Below are positions 10,896 through 23,758 of a stretch of 64,000 bases of DNA, one piece after another (position 1 is the stretch's first letter; the number at the start of each line of letters is the position of its first letter). The notes under the pieces were generated by a model. The model was not told the origin of the DNA. It made no database searches and saw only the letters and a program-made list of their open reading frames with translations. The DNA comes from Rotaria socialis (taxonomy: Eukaryota; Rotifera; Eurotatoria; Philodinida; Philodinidae). A program made the translations under genes and the position numbers. The stretch spans positions 24,730-88,729 of the forward strand of contig CAJNYU010004466.1 of the NCBI GenBank assembly GCA_905331475.1. Reading direction: 5' to 3'.

Positions 10896-13800
10896 ATGTT
10901 TTATTCGTTGTTTCTTGTTTGTTTACTAATCAGTATTGCGTATACAGATAATAATCAATGTTCAAAGTTAAATAGTAAATTAAATAGATATGGAGTTCAT
11001 GTGAACATATATGAAGAAGATTTTATTGGTTTGAGATTATGCCAAAATTCAATAAATAATTATTGTTGTCCTCAAAGTTATGAAAATAAAATACAAAATG
11101 CAACAACTATCGAACTTTATCAATCATTTGAATTCTATTCAATTAATTTATATGAATCATTACGAAGAATCACTGTTCAATTAAATGGTTAGTAGAACAA
11201 TAAAAACAAATAGAACTTCAACATCAAGCTTTCGAAATCTATTTTTTCTTCTTCTTCTTCTTCTTTATGTAGAGACAATCGTAAAATTAATTGAATCATC
11301 TCGAAATGAAACACATTTTATTTTACAACATAATTATAAAACATTTTACAGTTTCTATCGTTCATCGATTGATTTATTTTTTAATAATTTTTTAATCATA
11401 ACATATAAAACTTATCCATACGATATTAAAAATAATATTGAAGAACTATTTCGTAACATTCTACGTATAACAATAACAGTAAATAATGGTAATAAACCCA
11501 TATTACCATCGTATTTATTATGTCTATGGAGAAATCAACCATTTGGTAATCGACAACATTTAATCATTAATCAATTAGAAATTCATTTAGGAAAATTATT
11601 TCATTTAAATGAACTATTAAAATTAAGTAATGAACTTGTTCAAACGATGTCAATGGTAAGTTAGTTAGAGTATTTTTGTTTTCAAATAGTGATGATTTGC
11701 TGTTAGCAAACAAAGCAGATATCATACAAAGACGCTTAGTGTTGAAATATGATTTAGACGAGTGCCATTCTCTTATCGACACAGTGATAGATCGATCGAT
11801 CGAATTTAATGAATGTTACAGCGTACTTGAATTTGAGAAGAACTAAAACGTATATCATTATATTTTGTACGAGCGATTATTGTTTTTCGAATCGGAGAAA
11901 ATTTTCGCTTGTATGAGCAATAAAAAGATCTCATGAGAATGACAGGTTAACTTCTATCGTTATTGCTTTTTTTCTCCGCATTCGTTTAAATTTCAATCGC
12001 CTATAATGAGTTTATTTGTCGATAGACGAATATATCCGATTTTGAATAGCAGAATTTTTTCTTTCGATAACAGAAAAACTGTAGATGTTCGCTATAGCAA
12101 AAACAACGAGATGAGACACCGTTTATCATTCAAAATTGTATATCGGCTTCACAGTTTTTATTAACCTGTAATTTTCATACTCTACAATTATAAGGTAGGG
12201 ATGATAAGGATGATAAGTAGTAGGGCACTGACAAAAGTGATTATCGATCAATTGACTTCAAAATAGAATGCACAAGAACGTAAGATATTTCTTTCGATCT
12301 ATTGGTTTACTCAAATAGATGAAATTTAATCAAACAGACAATATAATCGGTAGCTTCAATTAACTTGACACTATCAGTGAATTGCACTAGTGTGAAAAGA
12401 AATTGTATTGACACGTAACTACACCTATTGTTTGAGCAATAATTATCATTTAACCTTTTTTCTTCCTATGATGTTCAACACGATACTACAATATTTGATT
12501 CTTTTTAGGATATTACAACAGATAATCATTGCATCGATTCTTATATTCAACTTGCGTATTGTAATTTATGTTCTGGACGAAAAGAATTACCTTGCTTATC
12601 AAACTGTATTAATGTGATTGAGAGTTGCCTTATAAATGTTTCGCTTATAAATGATGTATGGATTAATTTTATTGGTAATATATAAATATAGACCTCATAT
12701 ATATATATATATATATATAATTCTATTCTATTTATTTATGTAGATTCTATTGAGAATAATGCATATTTTTATGGGATTGAAAATGTTTTATCATCGATCG
12801 GCATATCCATCTCGGATGCTCTTATAACTCTCTTTAATTCCGATGGAATAGAAAATAAGGATGTATGTATAATTATATTTTCTAGAATAAATATTCATAA
12901 TAATTAACTTCGCTTTTCTTTCCTTTTAGATTATTAATGAATGTGGATATGTACATATAAGAAGAGAGATAATTGATAATGATCAACTATTTCATAAACA
13001 ATATAATAGTGATGCAGTACATCTACTTGATCAACAACTCAAATCTATGAGACAGTCATTACAATCGTATAGATCATTTTGGCTAACATTATCTGAACAA
13101 ATATGTAAATCTAATGATCTGTCTACTTCAAACAACAAAATATGTTGGACAGGAACAGCTATTTCAGTCGATGACAAGTAAAAGAGAGAATTTTCATTTT
13201 TTTGTAGAAATACTTAATCCACTTTTTTTCAAGGCAATCTATTCGAATTAGTTATGATAAACCATTGAGTTTACGTTTACAAAGAATATTAAAGGAAATG
13301 AAAGAAAAATCACACGTAATTGGGCAACAACGAATAACATCAGGTTCGTATAGAAGTTAATATTTAGAAATTAAAAAATAAATTCTAGCTGTTTTAATAC
13401 TTTTCGTTTAGGAATAAGTATTTCAACAACGACTAAAAGTTCTTCATTAGTCGATGAATTAAAATTAAATTTAACTGTGGATTTTGATGATTATCCTGAT
13501 GATAATGAATTTGATTATTCTGATTATGCATATGACGATTCAGCAGATGAATCTGCTTCAACAATAAAAGTTACAAGTACGACTACGTTACCATCATCAA
13601 CTACTTCAATTAATGATGATATATTAGTTGATGATCCAAATACTGTTTCCTATTATGATTATGGCGAGCAAGATTTATACAGTGAAGATGAATTAAATGA
13701 AATATCAACACAAAAATTATTTTCTTCATCTGCCATATCATCGACAACAACAACAACCACAACAACAACCACAACTAAAGTTCAAATTCCATCATATCAT

Positions 13801-13932
13801 CAGCGACGTCCAATTATCTGGAACATTCACACTGATGATGAATTTTATCGAAATTCACAACAACAATATAATAGAAGTTTTTCTCATAATTATTCATTGT
13901 TTTTATTGTTACTAATGTTTACTTTCAAATAA
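10896..13932 (+). CDS. Glypican (GPI-anchored proteoglycan core protein)
   Basis: Seven exons (10896-11187, 11273-11655, 12509-12674, 12744-12862, 12930-13177, 13234-13343, 13412-13932) join in phase to 612 residues. Residues 1-17 form a signal peptide. The Cys-rich glypican core follows, with early Cys at 22 and 49, the CC pair at 57-58 (NNYCCPQSYE) and the central C-X2-C cluster (YCNLCSGRKELPCLSNC). The last exon is acidic and Asp/Tyr-rich (DFDDYPDDNEFDYSDYAYDD), then Thr-rich, and ends in a hydrophobic tail (SLFLLLLMFTFK) suited to GPI-anchor addition. Glypicans bind Wnt, Hedgehog and BMP ligands at the cell surface. No acidic-flanked Ser-Gly cluster for heparan sulfate is visible; only CSGRK and TSGIS occur. 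Intron 2 is long (853 bp). Confidence 0.85.
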
Positions 13933-15139
13933 TTTTTCACCTGTTATTGCTTTTTGATTCTGTACTGGCCAAGGAATAAGATTTTGAAAACTCTTTGACA
14001 TTCCGGAAACATCAGTTAGAACTATTGATGTTCTCGAGACACCAAGAACTGAAGCTAAAATACGGCATATATTCTATTTGGTTCTCTCATCTACTTCTTG
14101 ATCAGAACTAAATTACAATGAACCGAATGATAGATTCCTAACTTACTCACTCTGCAATTTCTTCAGATTCTCTACTAAAAATTGACTGCTAATGAAGTAA
14201 ATCAAGATAATTCTTATAAATAAAAATTATTAAAAGCCAATACTTACCCATGTAGCCCGTCGTTGCATTATCATGTAATTATAGCTATTATTTGCCATTA
14301 TAATGCATTATAATTGAGAATCCATTATAGTGCATTATAATGGCGAATAATAGCTATAATTACAGGATAATGCAACAACCGGCTACATGGGTGGATCCTA
14401 TCAACATAACTGTCATAATGTCTGAAGCCCCGGGTTGCTTCCATATATGAAATACGTTTTATACTTCATAAATTTGATATTATTTCTTGTAGTTTTCCTC
14501 AGTCGTAATTATGTCAATGTCTAAGAACTGTTAGTGAGATTATTATAAGATCTCAGTTTCTGCGGCTGTTTTTTTTTGTTCAACAATGATATGTTTTGCT
14601 GAAATCTGGTTGAAACTCTGTGATCTATAATCGTGGCACTAGTTGAAAAATTTTATGATGCTAATTGAAGTTTAGTTCTGGTCAAGAAATATATTCCATA
14701 AGTAAGATCTTAGACACTTTGTCAAGTCTCACAGTATGTATTCCAGTTCATATTTATTCTCGGGAGCGACCAATGAAGTTCTACAACAGAAACTGAAATA
14801 CTGCTGCATAGAAACATTGTTTTTTAATTGAAAATGCAACTGAAGTTTGTCTTTTTTCATGTGTTTATATTGATATAAGTGTTGAGTTTGAAGATGTATG
14901 AAATATTTATAGAGAAATTTTGCCATCAATAGAACGCCTCGTAGGAGCACAGTCGAAAGACCATCACTAAATTGATTCATAAATCAAGAAAAAGGACTTG
15001 ATGGCGTTGGTAAAGAAAATACCAACATTCACACCCTCAAAAGTCAACTGAACTTTTAAAAATATCTTCTTATATTTTACTGAAAAATAAATAATGTAAA
15101 ATTAATGCTAAGAAAATTTGGTGATCAGAAGTATTCTGA
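13933..15139. other. Gap downstream of glypican, containing a palindromic element
   Basis: Apart from the 145-bp palindrome at 14247-14391 I see no supported exon. Open frames here (for example on the minus strand at 14729-14980) lack splice context or family resemblance. Confidence 0.4.
14247..14391. mobile_element. 145-bp near-perfect palindromic MITE-like element
   Basis: Two arms of about 68 bp are complementary with about 5 mismatches, around a centre of fewer than 10 bases. The ends read CCCATGTAGCC and GGCTACATGGG. The arms hold the short word CATTATAATGCA and complement. There is no ORF. Fold-back shape, small size and defined ends fit a miniature inverted-repeat transposable element. 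The flanks do not show an obvious target-site duplication, so insertion chemistry and superfamily are open. Confidence 0.75.
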
Positions 15140-15860
15140 CTCGTACATCACACTACAAAGGGTGGCACGAATAATTATCATTTAAAAACATTACAAATTG
15201 TTCACAGTTGATTAGAAGAGTGGAAAAGTCTGACAGTAGTTTTCTGTTTCAGAAGGATATATTATAAAGAACAACTAATATTATATAATATATTCACTTT
15301 TGTTCTGTTTGTTGATTCTTTACTTCTCGATATATCTGTCATTAAAGCATAAGAGAGAGAAAGAGTGACTGGTATTGATTTTCCTCTTTGTTCTCACGCT
15401 TCACCTTAAACATTAGGATCCGAATACATAGAAGTCTTCTAGTTTTACATTGGTTATGACAGATAATCATAGTATAAATTCAAACATGCATCTTTCATGG
15501 TGTAGCCTCTACTGATTGTTCTAATCGCGAATCAGGAATTGCTTTATTCACCTAGTGTAATCATTTTTTCAGGAGTTCTATTAATATTGCTTGTTTAATT
15601 AATGATGTATGAATATGTTTTATTAGTAAAACATATGCATGATAATCGTAACTTTTTTTTATTTAATTTACTTAATAATTGAGATTCTATTGAATCAATA
15701 CATTCATGTTTATTTCCAAATCATTTTCCATTCGTTGCTATCTTTTGTTTTTACTTCGAATGTGCACTTTAATATAACGAAAAAAAGAACTAATATGTTA
15801 TTAGTATTAGATTTCATTGATGAAAATATGATCAGTGAAGTAAATAAATTTAAGTAACTA
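15140..15860 (+). pseudogene. Decayed partial duplicate of the glypican gene (intron 2 to exon 4 region)
   Basis: This matches the intact glypican in order. 15170-15185 shares AATAATTATCATTTAA with glypican intron 2 (12439-12454). 15459-15470 shares ACAGATAATCAT with the start of exon 3 (12518-12529). 15545-15630 aligns with the rest of exon 3, including AATGATGTATG. 15685-15780 aligns with exon 4, starting at GATTCTATTGA. The exon 3 acceptor AG is lost, a TGG codon has become TGA, and the exon 3 donor is changed. About 220 bp of extra sequence separates the first two matches. It is a non-functional tandem remnant. Exact ends need an alignment. Confidence 0.65.
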
Positions 15861-17444
15861 TATAATATTGTATAGTGACAATAAAATTTTCTATCAAAAA
15901 CTAGTTCTAGACAATGATTACTTCAGGATGTAAAAAATAATTTGTATCTTGCATATTTATTGCCAATGATAAAGTTAATTTAAAACGTTTGTTACTCAAT
16001 AAAGACATGCGATGATAGTCTCCATCGCACGTACTGAGAGAAAAGAGTCTTGAATTCTGTCCTGTTATTTTGAAGCAGATCAAAGAAGTTCTTGATGTTT
16101 TATGTGTAATACTTTGTCAGACTCATGAAACATTTGTGAGACTGTAGATTTCAATTCAAAGGTTTCAAACTACTTTGATCATTTACATTTTTACTTATAA
16201 ATTTCAGCGTAAGATTTCATGAAAGTGTAACCTTCACGAGCTGCGATCGTAATGGAATCTTGAAATTTCCGTATATGATTAAATTTTGATTAAGATTTGT
16301 TTGATTTTTCAAGTTTGATAGGTGTTGGTATTTAATGCAAGAAAACAGTTAATAAAATATATTTGGTTGTCAAATATTATATGTATATATATAATTACTT
16401 TGTCAAGATTGGACGTCATATATAAATATGTATTGAATAAATCTATGTTCTTTTTACTTTTTCTTTACATATAACAGAATATTTGAAGATTTGATGAATT
16501 GTATTTTTCCATTAGAAAAACTTAACATGAAAGTCATGTTCTTCGTACTTGAAAGTGAATTTCATCGAGTTTTATTCAATAAAGCACATTATGGTTAAAA
16601 ACAATATTTTCTTTTTCATTTTTTTTCTCTTTTTATGAAAATACAACTTGAAAAGAAAGTCACCAAAAGCCAATTTTGTTTTATCGAATGGAAAATCAGT
16701 TTTTCTCTTTTCATAAAAATTGGTTTTCTATATTAGTTCTGCTCTATTGATGTAGTCATCATATCATAGCGCCCTCTCTTCAATCTTGATGCATCTCGAT
16801 GATTTAAATTGATAAGATATATTTTCTTTTCTTGATATATAATAATATGGAAGACGTCAAATGTTTTTATTTTCTTTCCTTTTGTTTTAATACCAGTCTT
16901 CATAAAAATTCCATTTTCTTGCAATCTTCAGAACACGATAGTCAATCGAGTCCGTTGTCATAGTGAGTTCTGTCGCTTGTCTTCATCTTCTTTTCTTGTC
17001 TTGCCTGTTTGCTGTTCGTCGATATATGTATGTGCATACGTGTTTTTCTCGCTTTACTACTGGTTCTCGTACACATTTATTACGTGAGAAAAACTCCTGG
17101 ACTCTTTTTCTTCTTCTTCTTCTTCTTTTTTTCTCATTTTCTTGAATGTAAGTTTGATTTCATTTTGATTTTTCTTTCTTTTTTCTCTTCATTGAATAAG
17201 TTATGTCAGATGAACGAGAAAAAATAATTGAAATAGATCACGAACAGGTGTGATCAAACACCTTACTTATATTACAGTTAAACCTTGTGCTTCTTCTTCT
17301 TTTTTTTTTGTTTTATATTTTAGATCAATGAACGTTTTGTTCTCAATTAGCACATTCACGTTAACTTGTCTTAGACGAGTATGCAAGTGAAATTCTTGCG
17401 TATATATTTTAATTACTTGAATAAAATAAAATAAAATAAACGAT
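15861..17444. other. Gap and probable PLK4 5' region
   Basis: AT-rich spacer with pyrimidine tracts near 16960-17160. Short open frames at 16963-17227 sit in low-complexity T/C-rich sequence and look non-coding. 5'UTR exons of PLK4 could lie here but are not supported. Confidence 0.35.
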
Positions 17445-20400
17445 ATGAATGGTAGTAATGTGCCAATACTTTCTCATGACGAAAAAATAAGTGTAAGTTG
17501 TCTATGTTCATGTTTACCTTAGCTTCATAAATGTTCTACGTCAATACATATTCCTAACGAGACCATACTCTTCAGATTAGAGACAAAAACAAAATAGACT
17601 AAATACATGCACCCTAGTTGAGTTCAAGATATTCAGGGTGCAGTAATGATGATTGGTTTTCTTTCTCTTTCTTTATCCACTTCATTCAAGTGCACATTAC
17701 AAAGAGAAACGAAAACGAATTTCTTTTGCATGATTTACAGTTACATGTCTAGGTCTTCTTTTTCGCAATAAGTGTAGTTAGTTAATGAGATAACATAAAA
17801 ATTCTTTTGAAAAAAGAAATACGTTTCGTTTATAATTGAAGATACGTAAATAAACTAACAATAACACGATCGATAATAGACTTTACATAATAATAAGAAG
17901 AAATAAACATATTGATTCTTCTATTTTCTTTTCCTCTGTATCAATTATTCGATGGTTCTGTTTAAAAATCAAAGGAATGTTTATTCATGAGAGATTAAAT
18001 CTACACGATATCTTGATCGATCGGAGTGGAAAAGATTATGAAAATCATTTTCGTTTAGTGATATATTGACGTCACTAAAAAGGACATAATAGATCTGTTT
18101 TAAAAGCAGAAAGAAAAATAGAAAAATTCTATGTGTTTTCATTTTTCTCTAAGTGAGAGAAATAGAGAAAGAAAAATTTTCATTTGTATTGATTTTATTC
18201 AACGTAGAACAGAACAGAACACAATACCTTGAACATTAGTAGATTAATTCTTCTGAAATTGTTTTGCTTTCACTTCTGGAAAACTTTGCCCATACAATGT
18301 TATTAGACGAAACACTCGATGTACGTGTTGACATCGACAAGAAATCATAAGTAAACTTGTTTTTGTTTATTTTTTTTTAGCACTACGAATTATCTTGCGA
18401 ACTTGGTAAAGGTGGTTTTGCCACTGTTTATGAAGCACGTAGAAAAGCCGATGGCCTTCTTGTGGCTTGTAAAATGGTAAATTTCTTTTTCTTTTATCTC
18501 TCAGATAAATTCGACTAATTAATTAAAATATGAATAGATTGATAGAAAAAAACTTGAACAAGCAAATGCACATCATTACCCATCGTATGGAAATCATCGT
18601 CATGTATTACCTAGTTCACGTTCAACGGCTATGTTTGAAAGATTAAATGCTGAAATAACTATTCATCATCAAGTTAAGCATCGTAACATAGTTGAATTAT
18701 TGAATTATTTTTATGATGACAAATACGTTTATTTAATACTTGAACTTTGCTCTCATGGTGATCTGGAACGATATTTAAAAGAAAAGAAGACACTAAGTGA
18801 ATCTGAGAGTATGAATAAAACACTTCGTTTTTCATTATATAACTTTATTCAAGCAATTTGATTACTTTTGATTTAGCCCAAACTATTGTTAAACAAGTTG
18901 TTGACGGTCTTTTATATTTACATAATCATGGAATTATACATCGAGATATAAAACTTTCAAATCTACTGTTAAGTGAAACGTTCGAAGTGGTCAGTTTTGT
19001 TTTTTTCTTTTCAAAAATAATTAATCATTTTCGGCGGTGTAAATTCTCTATAGAAAATAGCTGATTTTGGTTTAGCAAAAAAAATCCCACTAACACGTGA
19101 ACAAACTAATGAAACAATATGTGGTACACCAAATTATATATCTCCGTAAGTTGAATTCTTGTTTATTTAGAAAGAATAAATAAAAATATGCTCTTTTTTA
19201 TTGTAGAGAAATTGCAAGTCGCACCCCGCATAGTTTTGCAACAGATGTGTGGTCATTAGGAATTCTTATTGTAACCCTATTAACTGGACATCCACCATTT
19301 GATACAGACAGTAAGTTAGACAAGAAAAAGAAATAAACTCATTCGATTTACGAATGACATTTTTAGCTGTTCACGGAACATTAAATAAAGTAACACATGA
19401 AATATATGAATTACCAACAACATTTAGTGAAGAAGCTCAGGATCTTATTAATAGTACATTAAAAAAAAACGCTGAACTACGACCAAATATAATAGGTTCG
19501 AATTGTTAAGAAATCCGAAAAATTGATTAATTTTTTTTTCTTCATTTGTAGAAATTCGAGATCATCCTTTTTTTTCGAAAGATTTTTCACGTTCATCACA
19601 ATCGAATAATTTTAAATTCGCATCAGTAATTTATACATATATTTGTTGAGATTCATTACATTTCTTCGATTATTTATTCTTTTTTTAGTGGGGTCCAGCA
19701 GCTGATAGATCTCATGACAGTGGCTTTGTTGAAACTATTGGACAACAACGTTCAACGATTAACACTGACTTGAACAGTACGTCAATGTCAAAAGGAGCCT
19801 ACAGTTCTCGTCTATATTCGTAAGTTGAAAGATGCTTGAAAAAAACAGTTATTTGATTATTTAACATAATATTCTCATGTCAATCAAGATCGATAAATGC
19901 TTAATGACAATCTTTTGTTTATTTATGCTAATCGCATCCATTCAAAACTTAAAAGTTCAATTAAGATCGTATTGCATTCATGAGAGACATGTGTTTTTAT
20001 CATGAGACGCCTAGTTCGAATTCGAATATAAGTGAACACCCAACTGCATGATATCAATTCGAAATAATTGGTAGAAATAGATTGAGTTTTAGATGACTCC
20101 GCTTGACTCCAAGTAGATGGAGTCTCTGATTTCCCTCTTGACAGTATGATTCAGTACCCGGAAGTTGAATTCCCACTGCAAAATAAGCAGCTCGCCTTTG
20201 CGAATTCTACTTCAGGGTACTGAGTAATATTGTTCTGTTATGGGAAGTTTTTTTGGACAATTTCCGACAAAGAAGGAAACTAATAACTATTTTATATAAT
20301 GGTACATATGACAGAAAAAAGTAAAAATATATCAGTTTCCCATTTCTATAATGGTTTTGTCGAGATCAGCAGGGATTTTGCGATACTTACTGTGACTCCA

Positions 20401-23400
20401 AGAGACTCCGTGTGACTCCTCGTGTTTAAGTATGACTCCCTGGGATCCTATGTGATTATATACAACCAGCTGGCTCTGTGTGATTCCGGCTGACTCCACC
20501 TGATTCCGAGGAGTTGGAGTCTGCTGTTTCCCCCTTGAGTGGATGTGCGTTGAAGAGGAGGGGTGGGTTTGATTGTAGGGGTATATATGTATTCATATGT
20601 CGCATATATCGGAGTTAAACTAAAACTAAATCTAGGAATAGATTTAGTTTTAGTTTAACTTTTTCTTTTCTCCATTTATATTCGAACTCGAATTAGACAG
20701 CTACTCGTTTTTGTATTCTTCAAACCTATCATGTGCTTTGTTGTTACATTAAATTTTAAGTTTACTGAATAAGAGATGACAGATACTTCAACTAGAAGGT
20801 TGATGATGACCAAAATGTTGTCTGTCAATTTTAGAACATAATTATGAAAATTAAAATGACTATTTTGATATGCACGAATTGATCATGACATAATCAACAC
20901 TCCATGTTGATTGGAACAGAACACTATTTTTCAGGAGTGAATATTTTGATATTATTAGTTTTTAGTTCTAGAAGATGAGCGACTATATTTCTTCTAAATA
21001 CTTACTTTAGAGAATTAACGATAATGAAATTTAGTTTGTTAAAGGAAATAGGAATGTCAGGAAAAAAGTTTACAATCATAATTAACCTATTTTTTTAACA
21101 ATCATAAATATTCAAGTTAACAAAGAACTCTATAAGAATATCATTACAGTAGAAAAAAAAAGTTATCATAATTTGGTTGAGTATTTAAATCAGATTTGGC
21201 TTCTTGCCAATTTTTATTTTCATGTCCTTGACTACAAGGAGTCGTGTACTTTACTTGCAGTTCATTTCTTTCCCATCGTGTTCATTAATATTTGAAGGAC
21301 GATTACTTTCTACAATAGAACGACCCGAAAAAAATGTTAATCTACGGTTCACCAACACCGATTACCATGCATAAATCTAGTCGCGAAAGTTTTTTTTTGT
21401 TGACATTTTCTTTATTCTTATGAAATTTTGTCACTTTAACTGAGCATTTTTATGTTTTCAGACCGAATCCGGTATCTTCTCCACCTGTATCGAACCCTAA
21501 CGAACCCGTATATAGAAATACACCTGCTCGAAATAAAACATATGAATATTATCTTACTCATCATTCTCAACAGCAACCAATTTTTAATGGACAAAGGTAT
21601 TAAATAAATAATTGATGAGATTAAATCTACTGATGTTTTCTTTAGTCCATCTTTTGATGTATCTTCAAGATATATTGATAGTAATAATTATAATGGAACA
21701 ATGAATTTAATGGATCATCGTCCAACAAGTGCAACATCATCAGTACGATCTCAAGATAGCGGTGTTGCACAATCCGATCCTAAAACTTCCATTGATTGTA
21801 GTGCAAAATCAGAATCAAGTCCAAAAGTATCCCTCCATAATAGTAATAATCATCATTTATCAAATAATAATCCACTAATCGGACGTCACACGTCAACATC
21901 AGAAATAAATCAAAATTTATTAATTTCACAATCTGAACAAGCTTTTAATACGAACACAGAACAATTACGTGAAAAACTTTCACCACTAAATACTCAACGA
22001 TTGAAAATACATCGTCAAGCAACAAAATCATTTATCGTAAGTTTAATTATTTATTGATTTTTGTTTGTGGTTAACAAGAAACATATGTGATTTTAGATGA
22101 GTATCATGGAAAATGGTGAAGTTATACTTGAAAGCATACGTACAAAAGGTACAAAACGTCGCATAGTTGATGTATTTCGTGTATCACATGACGGTATACA
22201 TATAATAACTTATTCACCAAACAGTCGTCATGGCTCACCAGCATGTGATCATCCTCCACCAATTCCACGTGATAAAAATGCCTATCATGAATATCATTTT
22301 GATAGATTACCGTCTGAATATTGGAAAAAATATCAATATGCTCATAAGTAAATTTTAATTAGAAGTTTTCTTTTTGGGTTTATTTTTCGTTATTTAAGAT
22401 TTGTTACATTAGTTCGATCACGTAGTGCTAAAATAATTCTCTATACACCTGATGCTAAATGTTCATTAATGGAAACAGGTGTAGATTTCGAAGCTGTTTT
22501 TCTATGTGGTGTCAAAATAACAATATTTCGAGAAAATTTCAAACCTGATGATCCATTAAAAATAAAAATTTTAAACAATAATGATAAATCAGAATCACTA
22601 TTAGAATATGAACGTGTTGCAGCGCCAAATATATCTGCAATTGAACATTTCAGTCCAGAATTACGTCAAATGATTGATAATGCAATTCTAGTAAATATTT
22701 TACTACTTTGTTTTTGCTGATTATTAACATTATTTATTTTCCTAGTGTTACAAATTTTGTTTATCAAAAGATAAAGTTCTTGAAGATAGTCAAAAACAAT
22801 TTCCATCAATTCCTGTTTTTCCTGTTCAATTTGGAAAAAAACATACACAACCAGATTTGAATAGGCCAAGTAAATTTCGTCAATTATTTTCTATCAGAAA
22901 TCTTAACAAAGAAATATAATTAAATGTTGATTAATCAGAGATAGACTTTCTTTCGACGTTTTGCAACTAGATTAAGAAATAGAATTTTGATTTTACAACA
23001 ACTCACATAAATATTTCTTCTAAATAGGTACTCCATCGTCTATTGGTCGAACTGGATTAAGTAGATTTGGTGGGTCATCATCAACTATCAATCAATCTCA
23101 TGTGGCACCTTCATCATCACTTGGTACATCTTCACCAATACTATCAACTCGATCTGAATTTGCTTCGGAAAATGATGTTCGCAAAGTGAAAATGCCTTCT
23201 CATACATATTCTGCACCATCATCAACAAACCTTACACGTAATAATATTCAACATTCAAGTTCATCATCAACATTACGTTCGTCTGATTATCATCATCAAG
23301 TAACTTATATGCCTCAATCAACTGCTCCAGTAACAGCTTATCCTCGTTCACAATCAGTTCATCCGTCACCATTTTATACACCAGATACATTATCTAGTTC

Positions 23401-23758
23401 GTCGTTTTCTACTCGTCCATCATCAACAGTCATGAATAACAGTTCCATATCAATAGCATCACTTAATTCAACAGCAAATGTTGGAACGACAGGAAAAGTT
23501 ATGGAAGCAAATACAGCTCCGTTAACTCGAAAATCAATTACTGAATATTCAAATCGAACATTTCGCGTTGTATTTAGTGACGATAGTGTTATGATTATTC
23601 GTGATGATTCTCCTGATGGACAAATATTTATTGATCCACAAGGTAAATCTTATTCTTTTGATCGACGACAGCCACATCAACCAGAAGCAATACAAGAGCG
23701 CTTAGCACTCTTCTATCAAAATGAACACGATTTAGTTAGCTATTCGAATTCTCAATAA
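17445..23758 (+). CDS. PLK4: PLK4, polo-like kinase controlling centriole duplication
   Basis: Fifteen exons join in phase to 993 residues: 17445-17492, 18381-18476, 18538-18808, 18877-18989, 19054-19145, 19207-19310, 19367-19495, 19552-19625, 19689-19819, 21462-21596, 21646-22036, 22097-22347, 22399-22690, 22746-22869, 23028-23758. The kinase domain lies at about 18-295: [16 protein letters not shown] (Lys47), HRDIKLSN (Asp162), DFG (180-182), [14 protein letters not shown] Ser-rich linker holds two DSG motifs (about 319-321 and in exon 11). The cryptic polo-box pair spans exons 12-14 ([30 protein letters not shown]). The C-terminal polo box 3 is in the last exon ([27 protein letters not shown]). 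PLK4 phosphorylates STIL/Ana2 to license centriole duplication. Introns 1 (888 bp) and 9 (1,642 bp) are unusually long here. Vertebrate PLK4 is about 970 residues. Confidence 0.93.
20094..20545. repeat. Direct repeats and TGACTCC-rich block in PLK4 intron 9
   Basis: A 55-bp unit at 20094-20148 recurs at 20491-20545 without gaps at about 75% identity. Both run from TGACTCC through GGAGTCT to a CCCTTGA-like word. Further TGACTCC/GACTCC copies lie near 20390-20440. The block is richer in GC than the rest of the intron. It may be an old mobile-element insertion or a diverged minisatellite. Confidence 0.5.
20614..20659. repeat. Perfect hairpin, 21-bp arms, in PLK4 intron 9
   Basis: The left arm 20614-20634 and right arm 20639-20659 are exact reverse complements around the 4-base loop GGAA. 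The arms are built on the word AAACTAAAACTAAATC. It would fold into a strong stem in the transcript, or could be a fold-back insertion. Confidence 0.8.

Noticed and set aside
15639-15857. 72-residue plus-strand frame as a gene
   Set aside because: It lies inside the decayed glypican copy and matches exon 4-like DNA out of frame.
16963-17227. Two overlapping T/C-rich open frames upstream of PLK4
   Set aside because: Low-complexity pyrimidine sequence without splice partners; more likely promoter or 5'UTR.
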